From positions 1 to 64,000 of the forward strand of contig CANMCF010000016.1 of assembly GCA_947496215.1 (NCBI GenBank): DNA of 64,000 nt, in the 5' to 3' direction. The first letter of the stretch is position 1. Every line of letters begins with the position of its first letter. This stretch comes from an uncultured Bizionia sp. GTDB lineage: Bacteria > Bacteroidota > Bacteroidia > Flavobacteriales > Flavobacteriaceae. The translations under genes and the position numbers were made by a program. Positions 25,477 through 34,788 of the stretch are shown here, one piece after another. Under the pieces are notes generated by a model, which saw only the letters and a list, made by a program, of their open reading frames with translations, had not been told where the DNA came from and ran no database searches.

Positions 25477-25978
25477 CATTTTATCCGTACATACGGTTAG
25501 GTTTCTTGTATTGATCTTGGCACAAGCACTCTTGCTGAGCCATATTAATTTCCTAGGTTACATCAATCCATTTCTATATATATTGTTTGTCGCCTTGTAT
25601 CCTGTAAAGAACAATAGGATGCTATTTCTCTTCCTAAGCTTTCTTTTGGGATTGTCCGTGGACATGTTTTTGGATTCCGGGGGCATGCATGCAGCCGCCA
25701 CGCTTACCATTGCCTTTATCAGGCCTGCTGCCTTGAAATTTAGCTTTGGGACCGTTTACGATCACCAATCCATAAAATTCGACTCTGTGGACCTTGGGCA
25801 AAGAATTGTTTATTTTGCCATTTTGACCGTCATACATCACTTCATTTTATTTTCGCTTGATATTTTTAACTTTTCCAAGATAATTTTAGTACTTAAAAAC
25901 ACGTTATTCTCTAGTATATTTACTATAATCCTATGTGTTTTAATTTCTATAATTTTCAGTCGCGCCAATAAAAAATGA
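25469..25978 (+). CDS. mreD: Rod shape-determining protein MreD
   Basis: This 169-residue polytopic inner-membrane protein has about five hydrophobic helices and the conserved small-residue stretch LLGLSVDMFLDSGGMHAA. Sequence conservation in MreD is low, so the call rests on size, topology and its position between mreC and mrdA. It overlaps mreC by 8 bases and mrdA by 4, indicating translational coupling. Confidence 0.88.
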   Translation: MNSILSVHTVRFLVLILAQALLLSHINFLGYINPFLYILFVALYPVKNNRMLFLFLSFLLGLSVDMFLDSGGMHAAATLTIAFIRPAALKFSFGTVYDHQSIKFDSVDLGQRIVYFAILTVIHHFILFSLDIFNFSKIILVLKNTLFSSIFTIILCVLISIIFSRANKK

Positions 25979-27879
25979 GAAAAATATTACTTTTCCTTTC
26001 TGTCATACTAGTAGGCATAGTGTTTTCTGCAAGGCTGTTCTATTTGCAAATATATGCTTCGGACGTCTATAGCCCGTATGATGACAATGCCATTAGAAAG
26101 GTTTATGATTACCCAAAACGAGGCTTCGTATATGACAGGAATGGAAAGCTTTTGGTTGCCAACCAGCCATCATACGACGTCATGGTGATTCCAAGGGAAG
26201 TGGAGCCTTTGGATACCCTGGAATTTTGTTCGCTCCTGAAAATAGACAAGGAACAATTCATAGCCAAATACAACAAGGCAAGACGTTACTCACCAAGGTT
26301 ACCCTATGTTTTCGTATCCCACTTGTCCAAAGAGGACTATGCCGTACTTCAAGAAAAAATGCGCAAATACGATGGGTTCTACATCCAAAAGAGATCGTTG
26401 CGACAATACGAAACGACCATTGGCGCCAACGTTTTGGGGGATATAGGGGAAGTAAACAATGCCGACCTCAAAAAAGATCCTTATTACAAAATAGGGGATT
26501 TGACTGGAAAGCAAGGCGTGGAAGCTTCTTACGAAAAGACGTTGAGAGGACGAAAAGGCATCAAATTCATTCAAAAAAACCGTTTCAATCGAGACATTGG
26601 CCCATACAAGGATGGAACATACGACACCTTGCCCAAATCAGGAAAGGACATAAAGATAACCATAGATGCAGAATTGCAAGCCTATGGAGAAAAGCTCATG
26701 CAAAACAAGCGTGGCGGCATCATTGCCATAGATCCCAGCTCTGGAGAGATACTCACCATGGTGTCCGCCCCAACCTATGACCCCAATGATCTGGTAGGAA
26801 GGAAGCGCTCGAAAAACTTCACAAGGTTGTTCAAGGATTCCATAGCCAATCCTTTTTTCAATAGAAGTCTCCAAGGAGTCTACGAACCTGGTTCGCCTTT
26901 TAAACTGATGAATGCCTTGATTGCATTGCAAGAGGAAGTCATCACACTAGATGAAAAGATAACTTGTTATCGTGGTTACAAATATGCAGGTGAATTCATG
27001 GGTTGCCACTGTACTTCTGGAACACGAAATGACTTGATAAGAGGGATACAGGAATCGTGCAATGCCTATTTTGCAACGACCTACAGAAGAATTTTGGACA
27101 AACCCAAAAATGCCTCCAAAGGAATAGATGTTTGGAGCGAACATGCCAAAAGCTTCGGTTTGGGCAACTTCTTGGACAACGACCTGTACGTTGGTCAAAA
27201 AGGGAGAATCCCCAACAGAGCCTATTACAAATCGGCCTATCCAAACACTTTTTACTCCACCTATACCATATCGAATGCCATTGGACAAGGCGAGGTGGCA
27301 ACCACCCCCATTCAATTGGCCAACATGATAGCGGCAATAGCCAATAGGGGTTATTATTACACACCTCACATCATAAAGTCCATTGAAGGCGAAACGCTTC
27401 CAGAACAGTTTACGACAAAGAAACACACTTCCATAGACAAAAAACACTTCGAACCTGTCATTGAAGGCATGTTGCAAGTGTACAAGAAAGGAACCGCCAA
27501 ATACTTGCAGGTTGATGGCATTGAAATTTGTGGTAAGACCGGTACTGTGGAAAACTTCGCCATCATAGATAGTGTCAAGACACAGTTGACAGATCACTCC
27601 ATCTTTGTCGCCTTTGCTCCAAAGGACAATCCAAAGATCGCCTTGGCCGTCTTTGTCGAAAACGGATATTATGGGAATCGCTTTGCAGGAAAAATTGCAA
27701 GTCTGTTGATTGAAAAATACATAAGGGGAGAGATCACGAGAACCGATATGGAAAAGTGGTTGTTGACACATAGTTTGGAAAACGAATATGCCAAGGCACA
27801 TTCCGGACTTCCCTTCAAAATAAACAGAGAAACCCAATTACAAGTCATACCACTGCCTGAAGATGAGACAAACCGATAG
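25975..27879 (+). CDS. mrdA: Penicillin-binding protein 2 (transpeptidase)
   Basis: The 634-residue class B PBP has an N-terminal membrane anchor (about 5-22), a pedestal domain (RGFVYDRNGKLL) and a C-terminal transpeptidase domain. The active-site motifs are SPFK (in YEPGSPFKLMNA, about residue 308), SCN (in QESCNAYF) and KTG (in CGKTGTVEN). It cross-links peptidoglycan during elongation with RodA. It overlaps mreD by 4 bases and rodA by 17. Confidence 0.96.
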   Translation: MRKILLFLSVILVGIVFSARLFYLQIYASDVYSPYDDNAIRKVYDYPKRGFVYDRNGKLLVANQPSYDVMVIPREVEPLDTLEFCSLLKIDKEQFIAKYNKARRYSPRLPYVFVSHLSKEDYAVLQEKMRKYDGFYIQKRSLRQYETTIGANVLGDIGEVNNADLKKDPYYKIGDLTGKQGVEASYEKTLRGRKGIKFIQKNRFNRDIGPYKDGTYDTLPKSGKDIKITIDAELQAYGEKLMQNKRGGIIAIDPSSGEILTMVSAPTYDPNDLVGRKRSKNFTRLFKDSIANPFFNRSLQGVYEPGSPFKLMNALIALQEEVITLDEKITCYRGYKYAGEFMGCHCTSGTRNDLIRGIQESCNAYFATTYRRILDKPKNASKGIDVWSEHAKSFGLGNFLDNDLYVGQKGRIPNRAYYKSAYPNTFYSTYTISNAIGQGEVATTPIQLANMIAAIANRGYYYTPHIIKSIEGETLPEQFTTKKHTSIDKKHFEPVIEGMLQVYKKGTAKYLQVDGIEICGKTGTVENFAIIDSVKTQLTDHSIFVAFAPKDNPKIALAVFVENGYYGNRFAGKIASLLIEKYIRGEITRTDMEKWLLTHSLENEYAKAHSGLPFKINRETQLQVIPLPEDETNR

Positions 27880-29137
27880 ACATTTCAAATTTGATTGGGT
27901 TACCATCTTGCTTTTCTTCGCATTGGTGATCTTTGGTTGGCTCAACATATTGTCGGCATCCCAAACTGGGGACGCCATAGAGTATTTGAACTTTTCGAAC
28001 CCATATAGCAAACAACTCATCTTCATAGGTTTGACCTGTATTTTGATTTTACTGGTCCTTTCCATAGATGGAAAGTTTTACGAACGTTTTTCCAGTGTCA
28101 TATACATCGTAGCCTTGCTCTTGTTGGTAGGTGTCCTCTTTCTGGGAAAGACCATAAATGGAGCGACCTCATGGTATGCAATAGGTTCAGCGACCTTGCA
28201 ACCTGGTGAGTTTGCCAAGGCTGCAACTGCTCTGGCCATAGCCAAATACATTAGCGATTTGAACACGGACATAAAAAATGTCAAGGATCAAGTTCAGACC
28301 TTCATAATCATCCTTATTCCCGCAGTGTTGATCTTATTGCAAAATGACACAGGAAGCATGTTGGTATATGGCGCCTTCTTTTTCGTATTGCATAGGGAAG
28401 GGTTGCCAAAGGACTATTTGTACATCATTCTTTTCATCGCCATCGTTTCGGTCTCTGCCCTAAAATTCGGAGCATTGCCAACAGTGGTGGTTTCCGGACT
28501 GTTTTTATCTGCCTTCTATTTCTTCCGAAGAAAAAAGATGAAAATCATCCAACCCATTAGTCTATTGATACTTTGCCTCGGCTTGTCCTTTAGCGTACAA
28601 TTCTTCTACAACAACATATTACAACCGCACCAACAGGATCGTATAAGCTTATGGTTACGTCTGGAAAAGGACCCTGCCAAGCTAGAGAGAATGAAAAAGA
28701 CCTTCGCTTACAACCTCAATGAATCCGAAAAGGCCATCAGCTCTGGAGGATTGAATGGCAAAGGTTTTCTACAAGGTACCAGAACGACTGGGAAATTCGT
28801 ACCGGAACAACATACGGACTACATATTTAGTACGGTGGGGGAAGAATGGGGGTTTATCGGTAGCTTCATGGTCGTTCTCGTCTTCACCTTGCTAATTCTA
28901 CGTGTCTTGCATCTTGCCGAGCTCCAAAAATCGCAATTCAGTCGGGTATATGGGTATTCCGTAGCAGCCATATTCTTCATCCACTTCATGATAAACATAG
29001 GGATGGTCATGGGGTTGATACCGACGATAGGAATCCCTCTACCCTTTTTCAGCTATGGAGGCTCTGGGCTTTGGGGGTTCACAATTCTATTGTTCATCTT
29101 CATAAAATTGGATTCCAACAGAATTAACGAATGGTAG
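27863..29137 (+). CDS. rodA: Peptidoglycan glycosyltransferase RodA (SEDS family)
   Basis: The 424-residue polytopic SEDS protein polymerises lipid II for the elongasome. Family landmarks are NILSASQTGD in the first loop, the large extracytoplasmic loop containing GGLNGKGFLQGTRT and FVPEQHTDYIFSTVGEEWGFIG, and the late PTIGIPLPFFSYGGSG. It overlaps the end of mrdA by 17 bases and ends the rod-shape operon, followed by a terminator about 75 bases downstream. Confidence 0.96.
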   Translation: MRQTDRHFKFDWVTILLFFALVIFGWLNILSASQTGDAIEYLNFSNPYSKQLIFIGLTCILILLVLSIDGKFYERFSSVIYIVALLLLVGVLFLGKTINGATSWYAIGSATLQPGEFAKAATALAIAKYISDLNTDIKNVKDQVQTFIIILIPAVLILLQNDTGSMLVYGAFFFVLHREGLPKDYLYIILFIAIVSVSALKFGALPTVVVSGLFLSAFYFFRRKKMKIIQPISLLILCLGLSFSVQFFYNNILQPHQQDRISLWLRLEKDPAKLERMKKTFAYNLNESEKAISSGGLNGKGFLQGTRTTGKFVPEQHTDYIFSTVGEEWGFIGSFMVVLVFTLLILRVLHLAELQKSQFSRVYGYSVAAIFFIHFMINIGMVMGLIPTIGIPLPFFSYGGSGLWGFTILLFIFIKLDSNRINEW

Positions 29138-29211
29138 ACAAAAGTCACAAACGGTGAATGTATAGGATACCTTACGCATCGATTTAGAAGGACAAGTATG
29201 ACTTCAACTGG

Positions 29212-29238
29212 AAAAAGGCACTTGAACAGTGCCTTTTT
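29212..29238 (+). terminator. Intrinsic terminator of the rod-shape operon
   Basis: The stem AAAAAGGCACT/AGTGCCTTTTT, with a 5-base loop, ends in a T-run. It should also function on the opposite strand. Confidence 0.85.
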
Positions 29239-29579
29239 CAAGGATAATCAATACAATCTAATCATGAACTTGAATTTTCAATTATCCTTTTTCCCATAAC
29301 TCGCCTTTTTCATTGACGACAATGGGTTTCATCCTTCAAATTTAAACAAGAGATAGTTAATAAAGTGTTAGCAATCTAACACTAACGAAAAAAACATTGC
29401 CTGAAATCGGAATTTGGTGTGAACTTCGATTAATTGAAAAAATCAAGATGGAAAAAGAAAAATGAGTAACCTACCTCTTGAGATTGACTCATAAAGGATT
29501 GATAGCAACAACAATTCGATCAAAGGGTTCGAGGAGTCTTAAAAGTCCATTGGCTATTTCAACCTCACAATCAAATCGT
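29239..29579. other. Gap between the rodA terminator and gldC without recognised genes
   Basis: AT-rich sequence lies between the convergent rodA and gldC genes. A hairpin GTGTTAG-caat-CTAACAC at 29365-29382, followed on the minus strand by a T-rich tract, may help end the gldB-gldC transcript. No protein-like frame was seen. Confidence 0.4.
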
Positions 29580-29912
29580 CTATTTTTTAAGTTCTAGCTT
29601 TTCGGCAAAGTAATCACAGAAGTCTTTCATCGTAGCTGTCATCTTCTCATCTTGGGTGGCTCTGTTGAATGTATCGCTCATCGCTACCAGCGTTTGATGA
29701 AAAAAGACTTTCATCTCATCTACCGGCATGTCTTTTGTCCATAGGTCTATTCTCAACGATTCCTGTTTCTTGGAGTCCCAAACCGAAAGCATCATCGCTT
29801 TTGCCTCTTCATCGTTTATCCCTCCATCTTGAGCGGTCCAACTCAGTTGTTCCGGAATACGATTCTCATCCAACTCGACATTGAGTACAATCTCAGATTT
29901 TATGTTTGCCAT
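29580..29912 (-). CDS. gldC: Gliding motility protein GldC
   Basis: The 110-residue soluble protein matches GldC in length and sequence (N-terminal SEIVLNVELDENRIPEQLSW, and LRIDLWTKDMPVDEMKVFF). GldC is a cytoplasmic protein required, directly or indirectly, for flavobacterial gliding. Its ATG overlaps the final base of the gldB stop region, so the two genes are translationally coupled. Carrying gldC suggests gliding ability but does not prove it. Confidence 0.93.
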   Translation of the reverse strand: MANIKSEIVLNVELDENRIPEQLSWTAQDGGINDEEAKAMMLSVWDSKKQESLRIDLWTKDMPVDEMKVFFHQTLVAMSDTFNRATQDEKMTATMKDFCDYFAEKLELKK

Positions 29913-30874
29913 TATCTACGGGGTTTAAATTTTGCTTTGTTAAAAATGTTTTCTGTGGTTTCATTCAGCATTTCCTGCAATCCTACATCATTGTTTTCCA
30001 TATAGGACCTTACTATCTGCCAGCCTATGTATTGACCTATTCTCCCAGGGGATTCGCCATCAATCTCCTCTAGATAGAATTTTGAGAAAGGTGCTGGATT
30101 TATAAAGCGATTAGGTAGCTTGGAATCTGTACTGTAGAGTAATTCCCTATCCACGAAATAACGCCAAATGTATTCTTCATTCGCTTTTGCCCAATCCAGC
30201 TCTTCTTCTGTATAGCTTATTTTTTCGGCATCTGTCTTGAACGGAATGACCTTATCGTTGAAATACAACAATTTCCCTGCATATATAAACTCATCAAGCA
30301 AGGTCTTTCGTTTGGATTGGTAACTGTATATTTGAGCGTACTTCATAGCCATGTCGACCACGATTTGCCCCCGTTTCATGTTACTTCTGATGTAATTTTG
30401 AATTCCTTCGTAAAAATGGTGCTCCTCTCCCAAGTAGGTATCCAAGGATATCAATGCAATCGTATCTGTTATTATCACTTTGTTTCTATAATCCACTGAG
30501 GAAGTCGTCGTGATTACTCGAGGAGCTTTGAAGGCTTTGAAGTAATATTTCAAATGCTTGAAAAGATCTTCGATCTCCAGTTCTTCTTTTGCAAAGGTCT
30601 TGAATTGCTTTCTTGTTTCCTCGTATAGTTCCAATTGCAATGTGTCTTGTTTTTGGGCGATCCAAAAGGAGTCCTTGTATTTTTTTGGAAACATGAAAGG
30701 AAACGTTTCCTTTAACTTGGCCAACTCATCGACGGACGCGTCTGCAAAGGCTAGATCAAAACGTTCCACGACAAAATCGACTTCCATTTTTTCTATTTCT
30801 GCAACTTCCTTGCTTTCCTTCTCACAAGAAAATATGACAAAAGCCATTAAAAAGTAAAAAATGTATAATTTCAT
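29912..30874 (-). CDS. gldB: Gliding motility lipoprotein GldB
   Basis: The 320-residue protein has a lipoprotein signal (FVIFSC, Cys at about 17). It then has the helical body typical of GldB, with RFDLAFADAS near 37 and a late PGRIGQYIGWQIVRSYM. GldB is a membrane lipoprotein needed for gliding and type IX secretion-related functions. It is the first gene of the gldB-gldC unit and is divergent from nadE, the arrangement I know from other flavobacteria. Confidence 0.93.
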   Translation of the reverse strand: MKLYIFYFLMAFVIFSCEKESKEVAEIEKMEVDFVVERFDLAFADASVDELAKLKETFPFMFPKKYKDSFWIAQKQDTLQLELYEETRKQFKTFAKEELEIEDLFKHLKYYFKAFKAPRVITTTSSVDYRNKVIITDTIALISLDTYLGEEHHFYEGIQNYIRSNMKRGQIVVDMAMKYAQIYSYQSKRKTLLDEFIYAGKLLYFNDKVIPFKTDAEKISYTEEELDWAKANEEYIWRYFVDRELLYSTDSKLPNRFINPAPFSKFYLEEIDGESPGRIGQYIGWQIVRSYMENNDVGLQEMLNETTENIFNKAKFKPRR

Positions 30875-31055
30875 CCTCTATGATTTATTGTTCTTCGAAT
30901 ACTTGTAACGCATTTTAGGGTTACCTTATTTTGCGATGAAAAGAACACTTCGCATATTTCATGCAAACTAGACTGCTCTTAATTTTCATACTTAAGGTGT
31001 TTCTTTTATTTTTGTTTGGCAAAGGTACTATTCTTTGTGTTAAATCCTTTATAAA

Positions 31056-31844
31056 ATGCAAACAGAAAAAGTTGTCGATCATATAGTAAATTGGCTAAAA
31101 GACTATGCCATGAACGCCAAGGTAAATGGTTTTGTCGTCGGTATCTCCGGAGGTATAGACTCTGCTGTAACATCCACGCTTTGTGCCAAAACGGGACTAG
31201 ATCTATTGTGCATAGAAATGCCTATTCATCAAGCCAAGAGTCATGTTTCCCGAGCCAACGAACACATAGACCAATTAAAGAAACGATTTGAAAATGTTGC
31301 GGAAGCCAGAACGGATCTCACCCCCGTATTTGAAGAATTCAAAACTGAAGTCTCACTGGAAGGCAAACAAGCAATCGTGGATATGGCTTTGGCAAACACC
31401 CGAGCTCGTTTGCGAATGACCACCTTGTACTATTACGCTGGCCTGAAAGGCCTGTTGGTTGCAGGCACTGGTAACAAAGTAGAGGATTTTGGTGTTGGCT
31501 TTTATACCAAATATGGAGATGGTGGTGTAGACTTGAGCCCGATTGCAGATTTATTGAAGTCCGAAGTCTATGCCATTGGCAAGTTCCTCGAGGTTCCCGA
31601 TTCCATAATGAATGCTGCTCCAAGCGATGGTCTGTTTGGAGATGCCAGAAGTGACGAAGATCAAATAGGAGCTTCTTATCCCGAGTTGGAATGGGCAATG
31701 AAAATGAATGACGAAGGGCATACCGAAATGGACTTTGATGGAAGAAAAAAAGAGGTCTTCAAAATATACAAACGTTACAATGATTCCAATAAGCACAAGA
31801 TGATCCCCATCCCTATTTGCGAAATCCCCAAAGATTATAAGTAA
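31056..31844 (+). CDS. nadE: NAD synthase, ammonia-dependent
   Basis: The 262-residue protein makes NAD from deamido-NAD, ATP and ammonia. It has the ATP pyrophosphatase loop GISGGIDSAV (about 29-38), the TLYYYAGLKGLLVAGTGNKVED region and a late APSDGLFGDARSDEDQIG. It lacks an N-terminal glutaminase domain, so ammonia is the expected nitrogen source. It is divergent from gldB with 181 bases between them. Confidence 0.95.
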   Translation: MQTEKVVDHIVNWLKDYAMNAKVNGFVVGISGGIDSAVTSTLCAKTGLDLLCIEMPIHQAKSHVSRANEHIDQLKKRFENVAEARTDLTPVFEEFKTEVSLEGKQAIVDMALANTRARLRMTTLYYYAGLKGLLVAGTGNKVEDFGVGFYTKYGDGGVDLSPIADLLKSEVYAIGKFLEVPDSIMNAAPSDGLFGDARSDEDQIGASYPELEWAMKMNDEGHTEMDFDGRKKEVFKIYKRYNDSNKHKMIPIPICEIPKDYK

Positions 31845-31847
31845 TAG

Positions 31848-31877
31848 TTGAATATCTTATCAAAATTGCTACCTTTA
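31848..31877 (+). promoter_or_regulatory. Promoter of the response regulator gene
   Basis: TTG at 31848-31850, a 19-base spacer and TACCTTTA at 31870-31877 fit the Bacteroidota pattern, with a final A instead of G. It begins 3 bases after the nadE stop codon. Confidence 0.45.
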
Positions 31878-31942
31878 CGACGCTATTTAATTTATCTATT
31901 TATGGTTGCATTAAGCAATCATATCTTAAAAACTTATTAATT

Positions 31943-32581
31943 ATGATCAAACTATTAGTAGTTGATAAACATCCTATCGTAAGAAAGGGGTTGGAGCTGA
32001 TATTTGACGTTTCACAAGAGATTAAATTTATGGGAAGCGTAGGAGACGGCGAATCAATTTTCGATTTTATTCAAAAAACCCCCGTAGATGTTATCATAGC
32101 AGAAATCGACCTTCCTAAGCTTAATGGAATCACAGCTTTGAGACGTTTGAAAAAAGAGTTCCCAAAAACCAAAGTCATTATCTACAGCGAACAACCTGAA
32201 TCTGTTTACGCTGTAAGCGCCTTAAAGGCTGGAGCTAGAGGATTTGTCCCTAAAACGGCAGACATCCTAACCCTTAAAGAAGCGATTGTAAAAGTAATAC
32301 ATGGTGATGTCTACTTGAGCAACGAGTTAACCAAACGGTTGGCCTTGGGAACAAAATCCAACAAAACAAGTCCCTTTTACAAAAAACTATCCACAAGAGA
32401 AGTAGAGGTGTTGAAACTATTGTCTTCAGGAAGACGCAATAAGGAAATTGCAGAAGAATTGAACATCAATGAAAAAACGGTAAGTACCTATAGAGCTCGC
32501 TTGATGAAAAAACTGAATGTTACAAATTTGATTGATTTGGTAAACCAAGCAAAACAATTGGAATTACAAAACACGATTTAG
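31943..32581 (+). CDS. NarL/FixJ-type response regulator with glutamate at the phosphoacceptor site
   Basis: The 212-residue protein has an N-terminal receiver domain and a C-terminal LuxR-type helix-turn-helix (LSTREVEVLKLLSSGRRNKEIAEELNINEKTVSTYRARLM, about 148-190, in two parts). The acid pocket is reduced (VDKHP instead of VDDHP). The phosphoacceptor position is Glu54 in VIIAEIDLP, where Asp is normal. Thr/Ser at the switch (IYSEQ) and the Lys (FVPKTA) remain. It may be locked in an active-like state or act without phosphorylation. No kinase gene is adjacent. Its 3' end overlaps the convergent dnaG by 18 bases. Confidence 0.88.
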   Translation: MIKLLVVDKHPIVRKGLELIFDVSQEIKFMGSVGDGESIFDFIQKTPVDVIIAEIDLPKLNGITALRRLKKEFPKTKVIIYSEQPESVYAVSALKAGARGFVPKTADILTLKEAIVKVIHGDVYLSNELTKRLALGTKSNKTSPFYKKLSTREVEVLKLLSSGRRNKEIAEELNINEKTVSTYRARLMKKLNVTNLIDLVNQAKQLELQNTI

Positions 32582-34522
32582 TTTTCTAGAAAGTAGCATC
32601 TTAAGACCATAATAGTCTTTTACTTCTTCTAGTATATTTTTATTTACTTCATTTTTTCGTTCTAAGGTTTGCTCCTTGAAACCAATTACTTTTTGGTCTA
32701 TGAGGTGACATCTTAAACTTAAAATGGTTTCGCTTACGAGTTGCGCTACGGTTTCTTGTTTGGCTTTTGGAAAAATATCCTTTCTTTCCCAGTCCGACAA
32801 GGCATGGCGCTCATCGTCCATTAAAATGGACGTGACTTCCTGTGCCATGTCCTGATCTATGACATTGATGAGATTGTCCAACTGGAAATCGGGATCTTGG
32901 TTAAGTATTTCTATGATTTTATAGTAGATGTTTTTGAATTGAGGGTTGGAAAACTCCATTTCATCATCCTGAAGGTCCAAAAACACTTTTTCAAAAACCT
33001 TGGCTTCATGTATTATAGGCTCTAGAACAAGTTCTCCCTTTTCATTTTCCTTTAACACCAAATCTTCGAAATCCTGTGTTTGGTTTCCATAAAGCAACAA
33101 CACCTCTATGATCTTCCGTTCCAGAACATATTGTACATCTACTTTCTTTACCGGTTGCTTGTGCTTTATTACATCGAAGGCCTTCTGTTCTCTTTGTGCC
33201 TCTTTGCTGCTAGCTTCGGTTTCCTTCTTGTCTATTTGGGCCAATGTGGTGAAAAGCACTTCTTCTCCTATATCCATTATCCTTGCACACTCTTGGATGT
33301 AGACTTCCTTCTTGATGCGATCTGGAATCTTGGAGATGCTATTGATGATGTCCCTGATGGTTTCGGCTTTCCTTATCGGATCGTTTTTTGATTCTTCATA
33401 TAGGACAGATGCCTTGAATTGGATGAAATCCTTTGCATTTTCCTCCAAGTACAAAGTCAATTCCTCCAATGTATTCTGCTTGGCAAAACTGTCTGGGTCC
33501 TCTCCTTCTGGAAAGGTACAGACCCTCACGTTCATCCCTTGTTCCAAAATTAAATCGATCCCTCTAAGCGAAGCTCTCATTCCAGCTGCATCCCCATCGA
33601 AAAGCACCGTGATGTTTTTTGTAAGCCTATTTATCAATCTTATTTGATCACTAGTCAAGGCTGTTCCTGAGGAAGACACCACATTGCTAACTCCTGTTTG
33701 ATTAAACTGGATGACATCCGTATAACCTTCCACCAAATAGCAATTGTCTTCTTTCGCTATGCTTTGTTTTGCATGGTAGATTCCATACAGGACTTTACTT
33801 TTATAATAGATTTCACTTTCTGGGGAATTCAAATACTTCGCAGCTTTCTTGTCATTGGTCAGGATACGTCCTCCAAATCCCAAGACACGCCCACTCATGC
33901 TCTTTATCGGAAACATGACGCGCCCCTTGAAACGGTCAAAATGCTTTTCTCCTTTTACGATGGACAACCCTGTACCTTGCAAGTACTCCAACTTGTACCC
34001 TTTCTTTATGGCTTCGTCCGTAAAGGCACTCCATTCGTCCAAAGAATACCCCAAATCGAATTTTTTTATTGTTTCTTCTGTAAAACCACGTTCCTTGAAA
34101 TAGCTTAACCCTATGGATTTCCCTTGGTCGGTCTTATGCATTATGGTTTGAAAATACGTGTTTGCATATTCGCTCACCAAATACAAGCTCTCCCTTTTGT
34201 CTGCTGCTTCCTTTTGCTCATTGGATTGCTCGGTCTCCTCTATCTCTATATTGTACTTCTTGGCAAGATATTTTATGGCTTCTGGATATGTAAAATGCTC
34301 GTGTTCCATTAAAAAAGCAACGACATTCCCTCCTTTCCCACTGGAAAAGTCCTTCCAAATCTGCTTTACTGGCGACACCATGAAGCTTGGTGAACGTTCA
34401 TCGCTAAAAGGGCTTAACCCCTTGAAACTACTTCCCGATTTTTTCAGCTGGACGAAATCACCTATGACTTCCTCCAAACGAGCAGTTTCGAATACTTGAT
34501 CTATGGTTGACTTAGCTATCAA
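32564..34522 (-). CDS. dnaG: DNA primase with degenerate zinc-binding domain
   Basis: The 652-residue protein has an N-terminal zinc-finger-like domain (1-95), the catalytic TOPRIM core (about 255-340, with YLVEGYTDVIQF, VLFDGDAAGMRAS) and a helicase-binding C-terminal region. The N-terminal domain keeps the fold pattern (FKGLSPFSDERSPSFMVSP, then GKGGNVVAFLMEHE). The usual Cys and His ligands of the CHC2 finger are replaced: CPFH becomes SPFS, and the second Cys pair is lost in KDFSSGKGG. From memory, other flavobacterial primases share this. It primes replication with the DnaB helicase. Confidence 0.95.
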   Translation of the reverse strand: MIAKSTIDQVFETARLEEVIGDFVQLKKSGSSFKGLSPFSDERSPSFMVSPVKQIWKDFSSGKGGNVVAFLMEHEHFTYPEAIKYLAKKYNIEIEETEQSNEQKEAADKRESLYLVSEYANTYFQTIMHKTDQGKSIGLSYFKERGFTEETIKKFDLGYSLDEWSAFTDEAIKKGYKLEYLQGTGLSIVKGEKHFDRFKGRVMFPIKSMSGRVLGFGGRILTNDKKAAKYLNSPESEIYYKSKVLYGIYHAKQSIAKEDNCYLVEGYTDVIQFNQTGVSNVVSSSGTALTSDQIRLINRLTKNITVLFDGDAAGMRASLRGIDLILEQGMNVRVCTFPEGEDPDSFAKQNTLEELTLYLEENAKDFIQFKASVLYEESKNDPIRKAETIRDIINSISKIPDRIKKEVYIQECARIMDIGEEVLFTTLAQIDKKETEASSKEAQREQKAFDVIKHKQPVKKVDVQYVLERKIIEVLLLYGNQTQDFEDLVLKENEKGELVLEPIIHEAKVFEKVFLDLQDDEMEFSNPQFKNIYYKIIEILNQDPDFQLDNLINVIDQDMAQEVTSILMDDERHALSDWERKDIFPKAKQETVAQLVSETILSLRCHLIDQKVIGFKEQTLERKNEVNKNILEEVKDYYGLKMLLSRKLNRVL

Positions 34523-34732
34523 TTTTGATTGGTTTTTAGACTAAAGATAGAATTTTTAAATGGCTTTCCAATTTGCACTTAATACTCCGTAAATGTAATA
34601 TAATTCAACTTCTCTTGAAAGTGTTAAATGTTGATGAGTTCTGCTTTAATGAATTCATACTTGACCTTTCCATAATACCACGTTAAAAATCAATTGGTAA
34701 GATGGTAATCCCAAAATAAAATAATCGCAATT

Positions 34733-34762
34733 AAAAAGCCTCTACAAAATTCTGAAGAGGCT
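34733..34762 (-). terminator. Terminator of the outer-membrane protein gene
   Basis: The 7 bp stem AGCCTCT/AGAGGCT is followed on the minus strand by five T residues. It is 27 bases past the stop at 34789. The remaining gap up to dnaG (34523-34732) holds no recognised gene. Confidence 0.7.
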
Positions 34763-34788
34763 TCATGTTTTACTAATTCAATTTTTGA

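Noticed and set aside
26947-27837. 296-codon minus-strand frame within mrdA
   Set aside because: It is antisense to the transpeptidase domain, rich in Phe/Gly/Val/Cys, and implausible as a protein.
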